Shown piece after piece: positions 56,459-64,000 of a stretch of 64,000 bases of DNA. Location: positions 310,001 to 374,000 of the forward strand of contig CAMLQK010000001.1 in assembly GCA_946482285.1 (NCBI GenBank), read 5' to 3'. Both the position numbers and the translations under genes were made by a program. This DNA comes from an uncultured Candidatus Saccharibacteria bacterium. Its GTDB lineage: Bacteria > Patescibacteria > Saccharimonadia > Saccharimonadales > UBA4665. Below the pieces are notes generated by a model that saw nothing but the letters and a program-made list of their open reading frames with translations, was not told the DNA's origin and did not search any database. Position 1 is the first letter of the stretch. The number at the start of each line of letters is the position of its first letter.

Positions 56459-58882
56459 TTCCATCCGCCTAAGTATGGCCTGTATGTTGACGCCTTTGCC
56501 GATAACCGGCTTCCATAGGTCACCCGTGCGGTTTAGACGGGCCAGGGCGTTTTTGATAGTAAAGTCCTCGGGCTTCAGGCCTTTCTTGACCTCGTCCCAA
56601 TGGAGTGGCATAGCTACGTTTGCATAGGGGGTGGGGCGGACCGAATATGGCGCAGCCAACGTCTGGCCCTCGCGATTTTGCAAAAAGTCCAGGTATATTT
56701 TGTGCTTGCGTTTGTCAGGCATGCGCTCCAGGCTGGTTATTTTGGGCTGCCGTTTATTAACTTCCATCACCAATAGATGTGCAAAGTTTTTAGCTTGTTC
56801 ATATGTGTACTTTGCGCCCAATGGAATGTAGATATGTATGCCGGTTTTGCCTGACGTTTTGGGGTAGGCGTCAATTTTAAGTTCGGTACACACCTCGTGG
56901 ACAGTTTTTGCTACATTTATGACGTCTTCAAATGTTACGCCTTCCGGGTCTAGGTCTACCACCAGCCAATCTGGCGTGCCCAGGTGCTGGATGCGGGAAT
57001 TCCACGGGTTGACCTCTATGCTGCCCAGTTGGACGATATATTGCAAGGTTTCGAGCTTGCCGCCTACAATCCAGTGCAAGTTAGCATTGTTGGATTCCGA
57101 AAAAATATCTACCGAAGGCACCCACTGTGGTAAATGCGGGTTATTCTTTTGGAAAAACCCATGGTCAGCCACTCCGCCGGGTTGGCGGAGCAGGGAAAGC
57201 GGCCGGTCTTTGAGGTAGGGGAGAATAAAATCGGCGACAGATTCGTAATAATGGATCAAGTCACCTTTTGTATATTTTGGCTTGGGGAAGAAAATTTTGT
57301 CGAGGTGCGAAAATTCTACATGTCCAGCAGATTGTTGGTCTGGCTGGGCATGTTTTGGTATTTCACGCTTGACGGCTTTTGGCTTTTTGTCTTCACGCAT
57401 ACCGACAAATTTTGGTTGGCGCATATGCCCCTCCTTGGTCCATTCACTAAAATTCATTTCGCATACTAGTTCGGGTTTCACCCAATGCACTGGCGCATTT
57501 GGCTTCGGCTCGGTTGTAAATGGTGATGTTTTGCGCTCTAGTTTATCCAGCTTGGCACGCAGCTCTTTGCGTTTGGCATCGGCAATGCCTCCTCCGGAGT
57601 GCCCGATATAATGTAGTTCGCCATTTTTATAGACGCCCACAATAAGTGCGCCCAAGTATTGCCGCGTGCCACGGGGTTCAGTAAAGCCGCCAATGACTAC
57701 CTCTTGTCGTAAGTGGGTCTTAATTTTTAGCCAGTCGCTGCCACGCACATTCTCGGCATATGCGCTGTTGGCTTGCTTGGCTACGATGCCCTCTAGCCCC
57801 TGGCTCTGCATTTGCCTAAATAACGCCTCGCCATGTTCGGTAATGTGGTCGCTATAGCGGATTACGGAGTTTTTGGGGACAATTTGTTGGAGTAGGGCTT
57901 TGCGCTCTGCGAGGGGCATGGTACGCACATCGCGGCCGTTACACCACAGTATGTCAAAGACATAATAGTGCAAATTGCCTTCTGGCGTGTGCCTCCAGCT
58001 TTGCAGCCATTCAAAGTGTGGCTTGCCGTCATTATCTATCACGACTATTTCGCCGTCTACAATGACGTCATCTTTAAGGTTGCGGAGTGCTTCGGCAACA
58101 AGGGGGTAGTGTTCGTGGAAGTCAGTTGCTGCCCGAGAGTATAGCTCTACGCTGCCAGCGTGCTTGCTGCCGATTGCCCGGTAGCCATCCCACTTGACCT
58201 CGAATAACCAACCTTGCCTATCAAAAGGTGCTTCAATAAGAGTACAGAGCATTGGCTTGACTGGCCAAGGTTTGGTGATGCGTGGGTAGCCGGACAGGTC
58301 TGGCAGTGTATGTTTGCCGCCAAGGTCATCTACTTTGCGGCCGGTTTTAACAGAAGTATCTTCCTGGGTGACATCACGGGTGCTGGCAAACTCGTCATTC
58401 TTTTTTACTAGCAGCCAAGCGTCGTCATCTTTGCCGTGCATTTGGATGAGCGCAAACTCACCTTTTAGTTTTTTGCCATGCATAATAAAGGTGATGTGCC
58501 CGTCTTTTAACTCTTTGAGCAGCAATTTTTCCGGCTCATCTGTTTCTGCACGTGGTTCATATGTGCCTTCATCCCAAATAATGACGTTACCAGCACCATA
58601 GTTGCCTTCGGGGATGACGCCCTCGAATTTCCGATACTCGTACGGGTGATCTTCGACGTGTACGGCTAGGTGGTGTTTGTGCGGGTCAAGGCTGGGCCCT
58701 TTGGGGATGGCCCAGCTTTTAAGCACACCATCCATTTCTAGTCGGAAATCATAATGCAGTCGTGAGGCGTGATGCTCCTGTATCACAAAAGCCAATTGCT
58801 TCGACCGTTTTTTGCGGAGGGAACCCTTAGGCTCGGGAGTTTTGCTAAAATGCCGCTTGCGGAAATACTTACCCAAGCCCAT
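56453..58882 (-). CDS. ligD: Multifunctional ATP-dependent DNA ligase LigD
   Basis: 809 aa with all three end-joining activities in the order phosphoesterase, ligase, polymerase. PE domain about 1-170 (AFVIQEHHASRLHYDFRLEM); ligase domain about 200-510 with the adenylated Lys motif LFEVKWDGYRAIG (about 223) and DGEIVVID; polymerase/primase domain about 525-800 (FPKPKYTKGDLIHYYESVADFILPYLKDRPLSLLR, VDLDPEGVTFEDV, KTSGKTGIHIY). This order is like Pseudomonas and differs from the POL-first order of mycobacteria. It lies 3 bp after ku and is transcribed with it for non-homologous end joining. Confidence 0.97.
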   Translation of the reverse strand: MGLGKYFRKRHFSKTPEPKGSLRKKRSKQLAFVIQEHHASRLHYDFRLEMDGVLKSWAIPKGPSLDPHKHHLAVHVEDHPYEYRKFEGVIPEGNYGAGNVIIWDEGTYEPRAETDEPEKLLLKELKDGHITFIMHGKKLKGEFALIQMHGKDDDAWLLVKKNDEFASTRDVTQEDTSVKTGRKVDDLGGKHTLPDLSGYPRITKPWPVKPMLCTLIEAPFDRQGWLFEVKWDGYRAIGSKHAGSVELYSRAATDFHEHYPLVAEALRNLKDDVIVDGEIVVIDNDGKPHFEWLQSWRHTPEGNLHYYVFDILWCNGRDVRTMPLAERKALLQQIVPKNSVIRYSDHITEHGEALFRQMQSQGLEGIVAKQANSAYAENVRGSDWLKIKTHLRQEVVIGGFTEPRGTRQYLGALIVGVYKNGELHYIGHSGGGIADAKRKELRAKLDKLERKTSPFTTEPKPNAPVHWVKPELVCEMNFSEWTKEGHMRQPKFVGMREDKKPKAVKREIPKHAQPDQQSAGHVEFSHLDKIFFPKPKYTKGDLIHYYESVADFILPYLKDRPLSLLRQPGGVADHGFFQKNNPHLPQWVPSVDIFSESNNANLHWIVGGKLETLQYIVQLGSIEVNPWNSRIQHLGTPDWLVVDLDPEGVTFEDVINVAKTVHEVCTELKIDAYPKTSGKTGIHIYIPLGAKYTYEQAKNFAHLLVMEVNKRQPKITSLERMPDKRKHKIYLDFLQNREGQTLAAPYSVRPTPYANVAMPLHWDEVKKGLKPEDFTIKNALARLNRTGDLWKPVIGKGVNIQAILRRMES

Positions 58883-58885
58883 CGG

Positions 58886-59656
58886 TTATTTTCCGCTCAG
58901 GCTTGCTTTGAGTGCTTCCATGAGGTCGCCAGCCGACGTATCTTTTGGCTTTTTAGTGCCTTTGGCGGAGGGCTTTTTGCCCTTGGCTTTGGCGGCAATG
59001 ATGTCTTCCAGCTCTTCGGTATAAGTATCGTGGTAATCTTCGGGTATAAAAGGCTTTGTCTCTTGCTGTATCAGTTTGAGCGCCACGTCTATTTCTTTTG
59101 TACTAACGTCTTTATCAGAAGGGAATTTGAGGTCACCGGCCTCGCGGATGTCTTTGGGGAAGCGCATCTGGTTTAATACCAAGGCTTTGCCGACCGGTTT
59201 CAAAACTGCCAAGTGTTCGCGCTCATGCATGACAAACTTAGCTAGTCCAACTTTTTCTGATTTGTCGAGCGCGGCATGCAGCAGGGCGTAGGCCTTTTCA
59301 CCACCCTTTACCGGTTCCAGGTAGTAGGGACGTTCAAAGTAGCGAATATCAATTTCGCCTTCTTCTACAAATTGCTGGATGTCGATGGTTTGTGTTTTTT
59401 TGGGGTTGGCTTTGTCGAAGTCTGCCTCGGTAAGTACTACGTAATCGCCTTCGCGGTACTCGTAGCCCTTAACGATATGGTCCCACGGCACTTCCTCGCC
59501 ATCTTTACGGCAAATCCGTGCGTAGCGGATTGGCGCGTGGTCTTCTTTGTGGAGCATGTCCAGGTCCAACCCCTCGCGGGTACGGACTCCACTGAATAGC
59601 TTAACGGGGATGTTAACTAAGCCGAAGCTGATCGAACCAGTCCAAATTGGTCTCAT
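58886..59656 (-). CDS. ku: DNA end-binding protein Ku
   Basis: 256 aa. Opening MRPIWTGSISFGLVNIPVKLFSGV is the bacterial Ku signature, followed by LDMLHKEDHAPIRYARICRKDGEEVPW and GYEYREGDYVVLTEADFD. It forms the homodimeric ring that loads on DNA ends and recruits LigD, encoded 3 bp downstream. The C-terminus is Lys-rich (AKAKGKKPSAKGTKKPKD), as in other bacterial Ku proteins. A TAGCAT -10 lies 8 nt upstream of the start, so the operon is probably leaderless. Confidence 0.97.
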   Translation of the reverse strand: MRPIWTGSISFGLVNIPVKLFSGVRTREGLDLDMLHKEDHAPIRYARICRKDGEEVPWDHIVKGYEYREGDYVVLTEADFDKANPKKTQTIDIQQFVEEGEIDIRYFERPYYLEPVKGGEKAYALLHAALDKSEKVGLAKFVMHEREHLAVLKPVGKALVLNQMRFPKDIREAGDLKFPSDKDVSTKEIDVALKLIQQETKPFIPEDYHDTYTEELEDIIAAKAKGKKPSAKGTKKPKDTSAGDLMEALKASLSGK

Positions 59657-59663
59657 GCTTCTT

Positions 59664-59669
59664 ATGCTA
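59664..59669 (-). promoter_or_regulatory. Extended -10 of the ku-ligD operon
   Basis: TGC-TAGCAT on the minus strand ends 8 nt before ATG 59656. Confidence 0.5.
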
Positions 59670-59814
59670 GCAGATATATGGTTGTGTGCAAAACGGGCAA
59701 TAGCAAACAGTCCTTCCTGCTAACGCGCGCAGTTCCGGAGCAGCGCGGCGGGATGTTTGAACACGAGCATGGGAAACTATTAGCAGAGAGGTTTAATATA
59801 ATTACGCTTACGGT

Positions 59815-59820
59815 TATAAT
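59815..59820 (+). promoter_or_regulatory. -10 box of the xfp-ackA unit, leaderless type
   Basis: TATAAT ends 8 nt before ATG 59828. Confidence 0.6.
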
Positions 59821-59827
59821 AAGAGAA

Positions 59828-62170
59828 ATGAACGACGACTTCTCTTCTATCAGCAAATATGTCCGGGCCGCAAACTATCTCACCGCTGCCCAAATCTTCT
59901 TGCAAGACAACTTTTTATTACAGCGCCCGCTTCAAGCGGCTGATATTAAACCGCGCCTATTAGGCCACTGGGGTTCAGGGCCTGGTATTAACTTTGTATA
60001 CGCCCACCTGAGCAGGTTTGCCAAAAAACACAACCAAGAGATGATGTTTGTACTGGGACCCGGCCATGGTTTCCCGGCACTGCAAGCCAACTTATTCTTG
60101 GAAGGCACACTAAAAGATTATTACCCAGAAGCCAGTGTGGACGCCCCGGGCATCGGGTATTTGTGTAAAAACTTTAGCTGGCCATACGGTTTTCCGAGCC
60201 ACAGCAGCCCAGGCTCGCCTGGTGTTATTTTGGAAGGCGGTGAGTTGGGATACTCCCTATCAACAGCTTATGGCGCAGCTTTGGATAACCCAAACTTAAT
60301 GGTGGCGTGTCTGGTTGGTGACGGTGAAGCTGAAACCGGGCCAACTGCAGCCGCATGGCACCTAAACAAGTTGGTCAATCCCAAAACAAATGGCGTGGTG
60401 CTTCCTATCCTGCACCTAAACGGATATAAAATCTCTGGGCCGACAGTGTTTGGCCGTATGAGCAACTATGAACTTATGACGCTATTCAGTGGCTATGGAT
60501 ACCACCCTCGCATCGTAGATGTTACCGATTCCGATAATCCACACAAAGAAATGGCCGAGGCACTGGAGTGGTCGCACCAGATTATCCAAGAAATTCGCAG
60601 TGCCCAAGATGGTGTAGCGCCAAAGATGCCGATGATTATCTTCCGTTCGCTTAAGGGGTGGACGGGCATAAAAGAGTTAAACGGCAATAAGATCGAAGGC
60701 AACAACCTGTCACACCAAGTTGTGCTTACCGAGGCGAAAACAGATAGCCACCAGCTGCAACTACTACAGCAGTGGCTGGCTTCATACAATTTTGAAGAAT
60801 TGTTTACGGCTGAACAGGGTTTTGGCAGTTTTGTGGAAGACACACTCCCCGACCCTATAAAAAGGATTGGCGCAAGTCCCTATGCCAGGGGTGGTCCGGA
60901 AGTATATGAGCCATTGGTGCTGCCAAACAGCGATCAGTTTGCCGAAGACGCAACTACACCGGGCACCATTGGATCCAGTAGTATGCGCCGCGCTGGGCTA
61001 TTTTTGAGCGAAGTATTTAAGCTGAACGCTGAACGCAAGAATTTCCGGCTGATGTCGCCCGACGAGACGTATTCTAACAAGTTGGACGCCGTGTTTACCG
61101 AAACGTCCCGCGCTTGGGTGTGGCCATCACGTTCCTGGGATAAGGACATGTCGCCGGATGGCCGGGTTATGGAAATTCTGAGTGAGCATAACTTGCAGGG
61201 ATTAGCGCAGGGATATATTCTGACCGGTCGTCACGCAGTGTTTGCGTCGTACGAAGCTTTTATCCAAGTTATCGTCAGTATGATGGACCAGTATGCCAAG
61301 TTCCTAAACCAAGCATTGCAGGTTCCTTGGCGTGGGCCCGTGCCGTCACTCAACTATATTCTGACAAGCTCCGGCTGGCGCCAGGATCACAATGGCTTCA
61401 GCCATCAAAACCCAGGTTTTATCGACGATGCATTGCAGCGCCAAGGTGACTTCGTAAATGTCTACTTCCCAGCAGACGGCAATACCACACTGGCAGTGCT
61501 TGAACAGGTGCTTGGCAGCACACAAAAAATCAATATTATTGTTGCGGGTAAAACATTGGAAGCGCGGTGGCTGACTCCGGAGCTGGCTAAAAAGCAGCTC
61601 GAATCAGGCCTTATGACATGGGATTTTGCCAGCGACCACGACCCGGACGTTGTATTGGCAGGCGTTGGCGATTACACTATGAAGGAAGTTCTGGCGGCAA
61701 TTGACCTCGTCAAAAAAGCCGTTCCGCGCGCCAAATTGCGCTGTATCAATATCTCGTCGCTAACCAGCTGCGGACTGGGCCAGGGCGGTACTTGTGTAAC
61801 GCGCCAGGAATTTGAACGCCAGTTTACTGCCGATAAGCCTGTTATCTGCAACTTCCATGGCTATCCCGAAACCATGAAGGCGATCCTGTTTGACTATATC
61901 AACGATCCACGGCGCTTTAAAGTGCATGGTTATATCGAGAGCGGTTCTACCACAACACCATTTGATATGCACATCCGTAACCGCACGAGCCGCTACCATT
62001 TGGCGATTGAGGTGTTCCAGCGCCTTGATGAATTAGGGAGGTTATCGCCAAACGAGGCAGATGGCCTGGTTGCCGCATTCCAGCAAAAAATAGCCGAAAA
62101 CACAGCGTATATCAAGCAGTACGGAATAGACTTGCCAGAAATAGACGAGTGGCGATGGGTGCGAAGCTAA
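59828..62170 (+). CDS. xfp: Xylulose-5-phosphate/fructose-6-phosphate phosphoketolase
   Basis: 780 aa from ATG 59828 (MNDDFSSISKYVRAANYL), preferred to the 50-residue upstream extension because a TATAAT box lies in between. The TPP enzyme splits sugar phosphates into acetyl phosphate and an aldose phosphate. Motifs: RLLGHWGSGPGINFVYAHL, GPGHGFPALQANLFLEG, the cofactor site LVGDGEAETGPTAAAWHLNK, and RSLKGWTG. Its stop overlaps the start of ackA, so acetyl phosphate is passed straight to an ATP-forming acetate kinase. This is a compact ATP source for a small genome. Confidence 0.97.
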   Translation: MNDDFSSISKYVRAANYLTAAQIFLQDNFLLQRPLQAADIKPRLLGHWGSGPGINFVYAHLSRFAKKHNQEMMFVLGPGHGFPALQANLFLEGTLKDYYPEASVDAPGIGYLCKNFSWPYGFPSHSSPGSPGVILEGGELGYSLSTAYGAALDNPNLMVACLVGDGEAETGPTAAAWHLNKLVNPKTNGVVLPILHLNGYKISGPTVFGRMSNYELMTLFSGYGYHPRIVDVTDSDNPHKEMAEALEWSHQIIQEIRSAQDGVAPKMPMIIFRSLKGWTGIKELNGNKIEGNNLSHQVVLTEAKTDSHQLQLLQQWLASYNFEELFTAEQGFGSFVEDTLPDPIKRIGASPYARGGPEVYEPLVLPNSDQFAEDATTPGTIGSSSMRRAGLFLSEVFKLNAERKNFRLMSPDETYSNKLDAVFTETSRAWVWPSRSWDKDMSPDGRVMEILSEHNLQGLAQGYILTGRHAVFASYEAFIQVIVSMMDQYAKFLNQALQVPWRGPVPSLNYILTSSGWRQDHNGFSHQNPGFIDDALQRQGDFVNVYFPADGNTTLAVLEQVLGSTQKINIIVAGKTLEARWLTPELAKKQLESGLMTWDFASDHDPDVVLAGVGDYTMKEVLAAIDLVKKAVPRAKLRCINISSLTSCGLGQGGTCVTRQEFERQFTADKPVICNFHGYPETMKAILFDYINDPRRFKVHGYIESGSTTTPFDMHIRNRTSRYHLAIEVFQRLDELGRLSPNEADGLVAAFQQKIAENTAYIKQYGIDLPEIDEWRWVRS

Positions 62171-63330
62171 CACTGGTTGTAAATCCCGGTAGTTCCAGCC
62201 GTAAGTACGCGGTCTTTAAAGACGAGCAACAATTGGCGTCGGTCGCCATTGAGCGTGATGGGCATGAGTTGCGATGTACTGTCCACACTAATCCAGTGGT
62301 GCACCACCCGCAGCTGCATTTTTCGGACCTAACACAAAGTACCGAACATATTTTGGGTATTTTGCAGCAGGCGGACGTCGTAGCGGAAAGCGATAGAGTA
62401 GTCGAGGTGGTGCTCAGGATAGTCGCTCCTACCGGATACTTCTTGCGCCACCGTATCTTGGACGATACGGGATTAGAACACCTTACCTCTTTGGCCCAAA
62501 AGGCACCTTTGCATATAACAGCCGAACTGCAAGAGCTGCATGTTCTTCGACGAGTATTGCCAGAGGCGCGCATTATCGGTATTTCGGACAGCGCCTTTCA
62601 TGCCAACAAGCCCGAACGCGCCTGGAATTACGGCATTCCCTTGGATGATGCTGATCGGTTTGAGGTGAAGCGTTTTGGGTACCATGGCATATCGGCTTCT
62701 GCCGTGGTCCAGGCACTGCACGCCCGGGGCAAGGTGCCTCGCAGGCTCATTGTATGCCACTTGGGCAGCGGCGCTAGCGTAACTGCCATCAACAATGGCA
62801 AAAGCATTGATACTACTATGGGGTATACACCACTGGAAGGCCTGGTAATGGCAACCCGTAGCGGCTCCATAGACCCCGGAGCATACGCTGCTCTTAAGCA
62901 CGAGCTCCATTTGGATGACCAGCATATGCAGCAATATCTGAACAAGCATAGCGGACTTTTGGGTTTGAGCGGTGTTTCGGAAGGGGTAAAAGAAGTCTTA
63001 GGGCATAACAGCCACGCTGCACAGCTGGCAATTGAAACCTACATATATGCTATCCAGAAAGCTATTGGCCAGATGTCGGCTGCGCTGCAAGGTGTGGATA
63101 TGATCGTATTTACAGGCACAGTCGGAGAACGAGCTGCCGTAATTCGCGAGCGGGTTATGCATGCATTCCATTACCTTGATTTTTATATGGACGATGCGTC
63201 GAACGCCACTACCACTAATCCACAGGAAATAACGTGCGTTAGTAAACTGGCACGCTCCAAGCCAGTATTTGTTGTTCCGGCACACGAAGATGTCGAAATG
63301 TTCCGTCTAAGCCGCAGCGTTGTCGAGTAG
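62155..63330 (+). CDS. ackA: Acetate kinase
   Basis: 391 aa from ATG 62155 (MGAKLTLVVNPGSSSRKYAVF); GTG 62149 is an alternative. ASKHA-fold kinase that turns acetyl phosphate and ADP into acetate and ATP. Key motifs are GSSSRKYAV (phosphate loop), RFGYHGISASAV (catalytic His region), CHLGSGASVTAI, GYTPLEGLVMATRSGSIDPGA (Arg) and FTGTVGERAAVIRE. It starts inside the end of xfp (16-22 bp overlap) and ends 24 bp inside the convergent MarR gene. Downstream of xfp it completes a phosphoketolase energy route. Confidence 0.95.
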   Translation: MGAKLTLVVNPGSSSRKYAVFKDEQQLASVAIERDGHELRCTVHTNPVVHHPQLHFSDLTQSTEHILGILQQADVVAESDRVVEVVLRIVAPTGYFLRHRILDDTGLEHLTSLAQKAPLHITAELQELHVLRRVLPEARIIGISDSAFHANKPERAWNYGIPLDDADRFEVKRFGYHGISASAVVQALHARGKVPRRLIVCHLGSGASVTAINNGKSIDTTMGYTPLEGLVMATRSGSIDPGAYAALKHELHLDDQHMQQYLNKHSGLLGLSGVSEGVKEVLGHNSHAAQLAIETYIYAIQKAIGQMSAALQGVDMIVFTGTVGERAAVIRERVMHAFHYLDFYMDDASNATTTNPQEITCVSKLARSKPVFVVPAHEDVEMFRLSRSVVE

Positions 63331-63744
63331 TTTTATAAGGATGCGGCGGAAATCCTGGACGTCTTGTTCTGGCAGGGCTTCGGTGATCTTTTTTTCGGTC
63401 ATTTCGCTTAACATGTCGAGGATGGTGCCATAGACTTGGTTGCCTTTTGCGGTGACAGTTACGAGTTTGACGCGGCGGTCCTTGGGGTGGTCAACGCGCT
63501 CTATCAGGCCCAGTGCTGTCAGGCGGTCGACAATGCCGGTTATATTGGATGCGTCACAAAAAAAGGTAGAGGCTAAAGCTCCCATGGGTTGGGGATCTTT
63601 TTGCATGTGCAAATAACCTAGCAGGTGGAATTGCTGTGCGGTCAAGGAATGCTGTTCGGCCAGAGCTTGAATCCGAGGCTTAATGATACTTGATAGCTCA
63701 AAAATCAACCAAAACGTACTTTGTTCGCTGAATTTACACTTCAT
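63307..63744 (-). CDS. MarR-family regulator of the adjacent efflux gene
   Basis: 145 aa from ATG 63744 (MKCKFSEQSTFWLIFELSS). Winged helix about 30-100 (LTAQQFHLLGYLHMQKDPQPMGALASTFFCDASNITGIVDRLTALGLIERV) with the wing DHPKDRRVKLVTVT. It is divergent from an MFS exporter, with a nested palindrome centred at 63773 as probable operator. This is the usual layout for drug-responsive MarR repressors. A TATAAT -10 lies 8 nt upstream (63752-63757 on the minus strand). Confidence 0.9.
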   Translation of the reverse strand: MKCKFSEQSTFWLIFELSSIIKPRIQALAEQHSLTAQQFHLLGYLHMQKDPQPMGALASTFFCDASNITGIVDRLTALGLIERVDHPKDRRVKLVTVTAKGNQVYGTILDMLSEMTEKKITEALPEQDVQDFRRILIKLLDNAAA

Positions 63745-63758
63745 ACATATTATTATAC

Positions 63759-63787
63759 TTGATAAAGTCAATACTTGACAACATCAA
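63759..63787. promoter_or_regulatory. Nested operator between MarR and MFS genes
   Basis: TTGAT (63759-63763) with ATCAA (63783-63787) and, inside it, GTCAA/TTGAC (63767-63771/63775-63779) share one centre at 63773. The site sits on the -10/-35 region of both divergent promoters. Confidence 0.6.
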
Positions 63788-63836
63788 ATATCTACGTTTA
63801 CAATTGCTTATGAACTAAATTAAATGAAAGGGTTGT

Positions 63837-64000
63837 ATGAAAAAACAATCATTCAACTGGGCCTTGCTGGGTATTCTGGCGCTCGCACAGTTCATGGTAG
63901 TCCTTGACTCGTCTATCGTGAACGTTGCTTTGCCAGCTATCCAGAAAGCGTTCGAGTTTTCTGCAGCCGACCTGCAATGGGTGATCACCGCCTATACTTT
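63837..64000 (+). CDS. DHA2/EmrB-type MFS efflux transporter, cut by the right edge
   Basis: 54 residues visible from ATG 63837, preceded by GAAAGGG. The first transmembrane segment WALLGILALAQFMVVLDSSIV carries the DHA2 drug-efflux motif (LDxxIVNVALP) and continues NVALPAIQKAF...LQWVITAYT. Proteins of this type pump drugs out by proton exchange with 12-14 helices. The rest lies outside the window. It is paired with the divergent MarR repressor. A TACAAT -10 is at 63800-63805. Confidence 0.85.
   Translation, partial: MKKQSFNWALLGILALAQFMVVLDSSIVNVALPAIQKAFEFSAADLQWVITAYT

Noticed and set aside
1..64000. Recoded stop codon (as in Gracilibacteria, UGA = Gly)
   Set aside because: TGA ends several clear genes (for example at 9275) and no family needs an internal TGA.
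1..64000. CRISPR array, insertion sequences, rRNA genes
   Set aside because: No regular direct repeats with spacers, no transposase motifs and no rRNA-like sequence were seen.

Overview
The window looks like a chromosome segment of a Patescibacteria/CPR bacterium, most likely Candidatus Saccharibacteria (TM7) or a close relative. The evidence is an XRE-HTH-MurA fusion, RNase Y next to a YmdB-type phosphoesterase, phosphoketolase plus acetate kinase as an ATP-yielding carbon route, many small ORFan membrane proteins, and a standard genetic code (TGA is used as stop). The taxon is inferred from gene content, not from a marker-gene tree. No rRNA, CRISPR array, insertion sequence or integrase was found.

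Layout. 0-8 kb: a PRC-barrel-like fragment, a lamin-tail surface protein, tsaE/tsaB, then an rny-Nudix-HAD-ymdB operon with a structured leader, and an ABC1/UbiB kinase-like gene between two paralogous mini-membrane proteins. 8-14 kb: an accessory region of GC-rich ORFans (two lipoproteins and three unknown genes) around tRNA-Pro. 14-20 kb: a DGK1-type kinase, a membrane-anchored double-AAA Clp ATPase, a metal P-type ATPase and a candidate small RNA. 20-29 kb: tRNA-His, -Arg and -Gly, xre-murA, glyA and murB. 29-45 kb: two tRNA-Arg genes, each near a paralogous dsRBD-like gene, two spike-like surface proteins, an RNHCP gene behind an attenuator, an AlkZ-like glycosylase, an RNB nuclease with dsRBD-like modules, and Nudix enzymes. 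45-64 kb: another GC-rich ORFan with a structured leader, a GH18-like exoprotein, inositol-phosphate synthase, stress and redox genes, LigD/Ku end joining, xfp-ackA, and a MarR/MFS efflux pair cut by the right edge.

Three patterns are not explained by ordinary annotation. (1) GC-rich ORFan genes carry long (about 180-195 nt) multi-helix 5' leaders. Two of these leaders (in front of 10811 and 13456, minus strand) are clearly homologous in sequence with compensatory changes in their stems, although the proteins they precede are unrelated. A third (45341) has the same helix order, and most of these genes end in long rod-like hairpins. (2) Three tRNA genes (Pro-TGG, Arg-CCG, Arg-TCG) are followed at a near-constant distance by a terminator, a Shine-Dalgarno plus ATG micro-ORF, a covarying hairpin and a second copy of the tRNA's own 3' tail. 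(3) At least 18 genes have a -10 hexamer, often in an extended TGn form, ending 7-8 nt before the start codon, which predicts widespread leaderless transcription.
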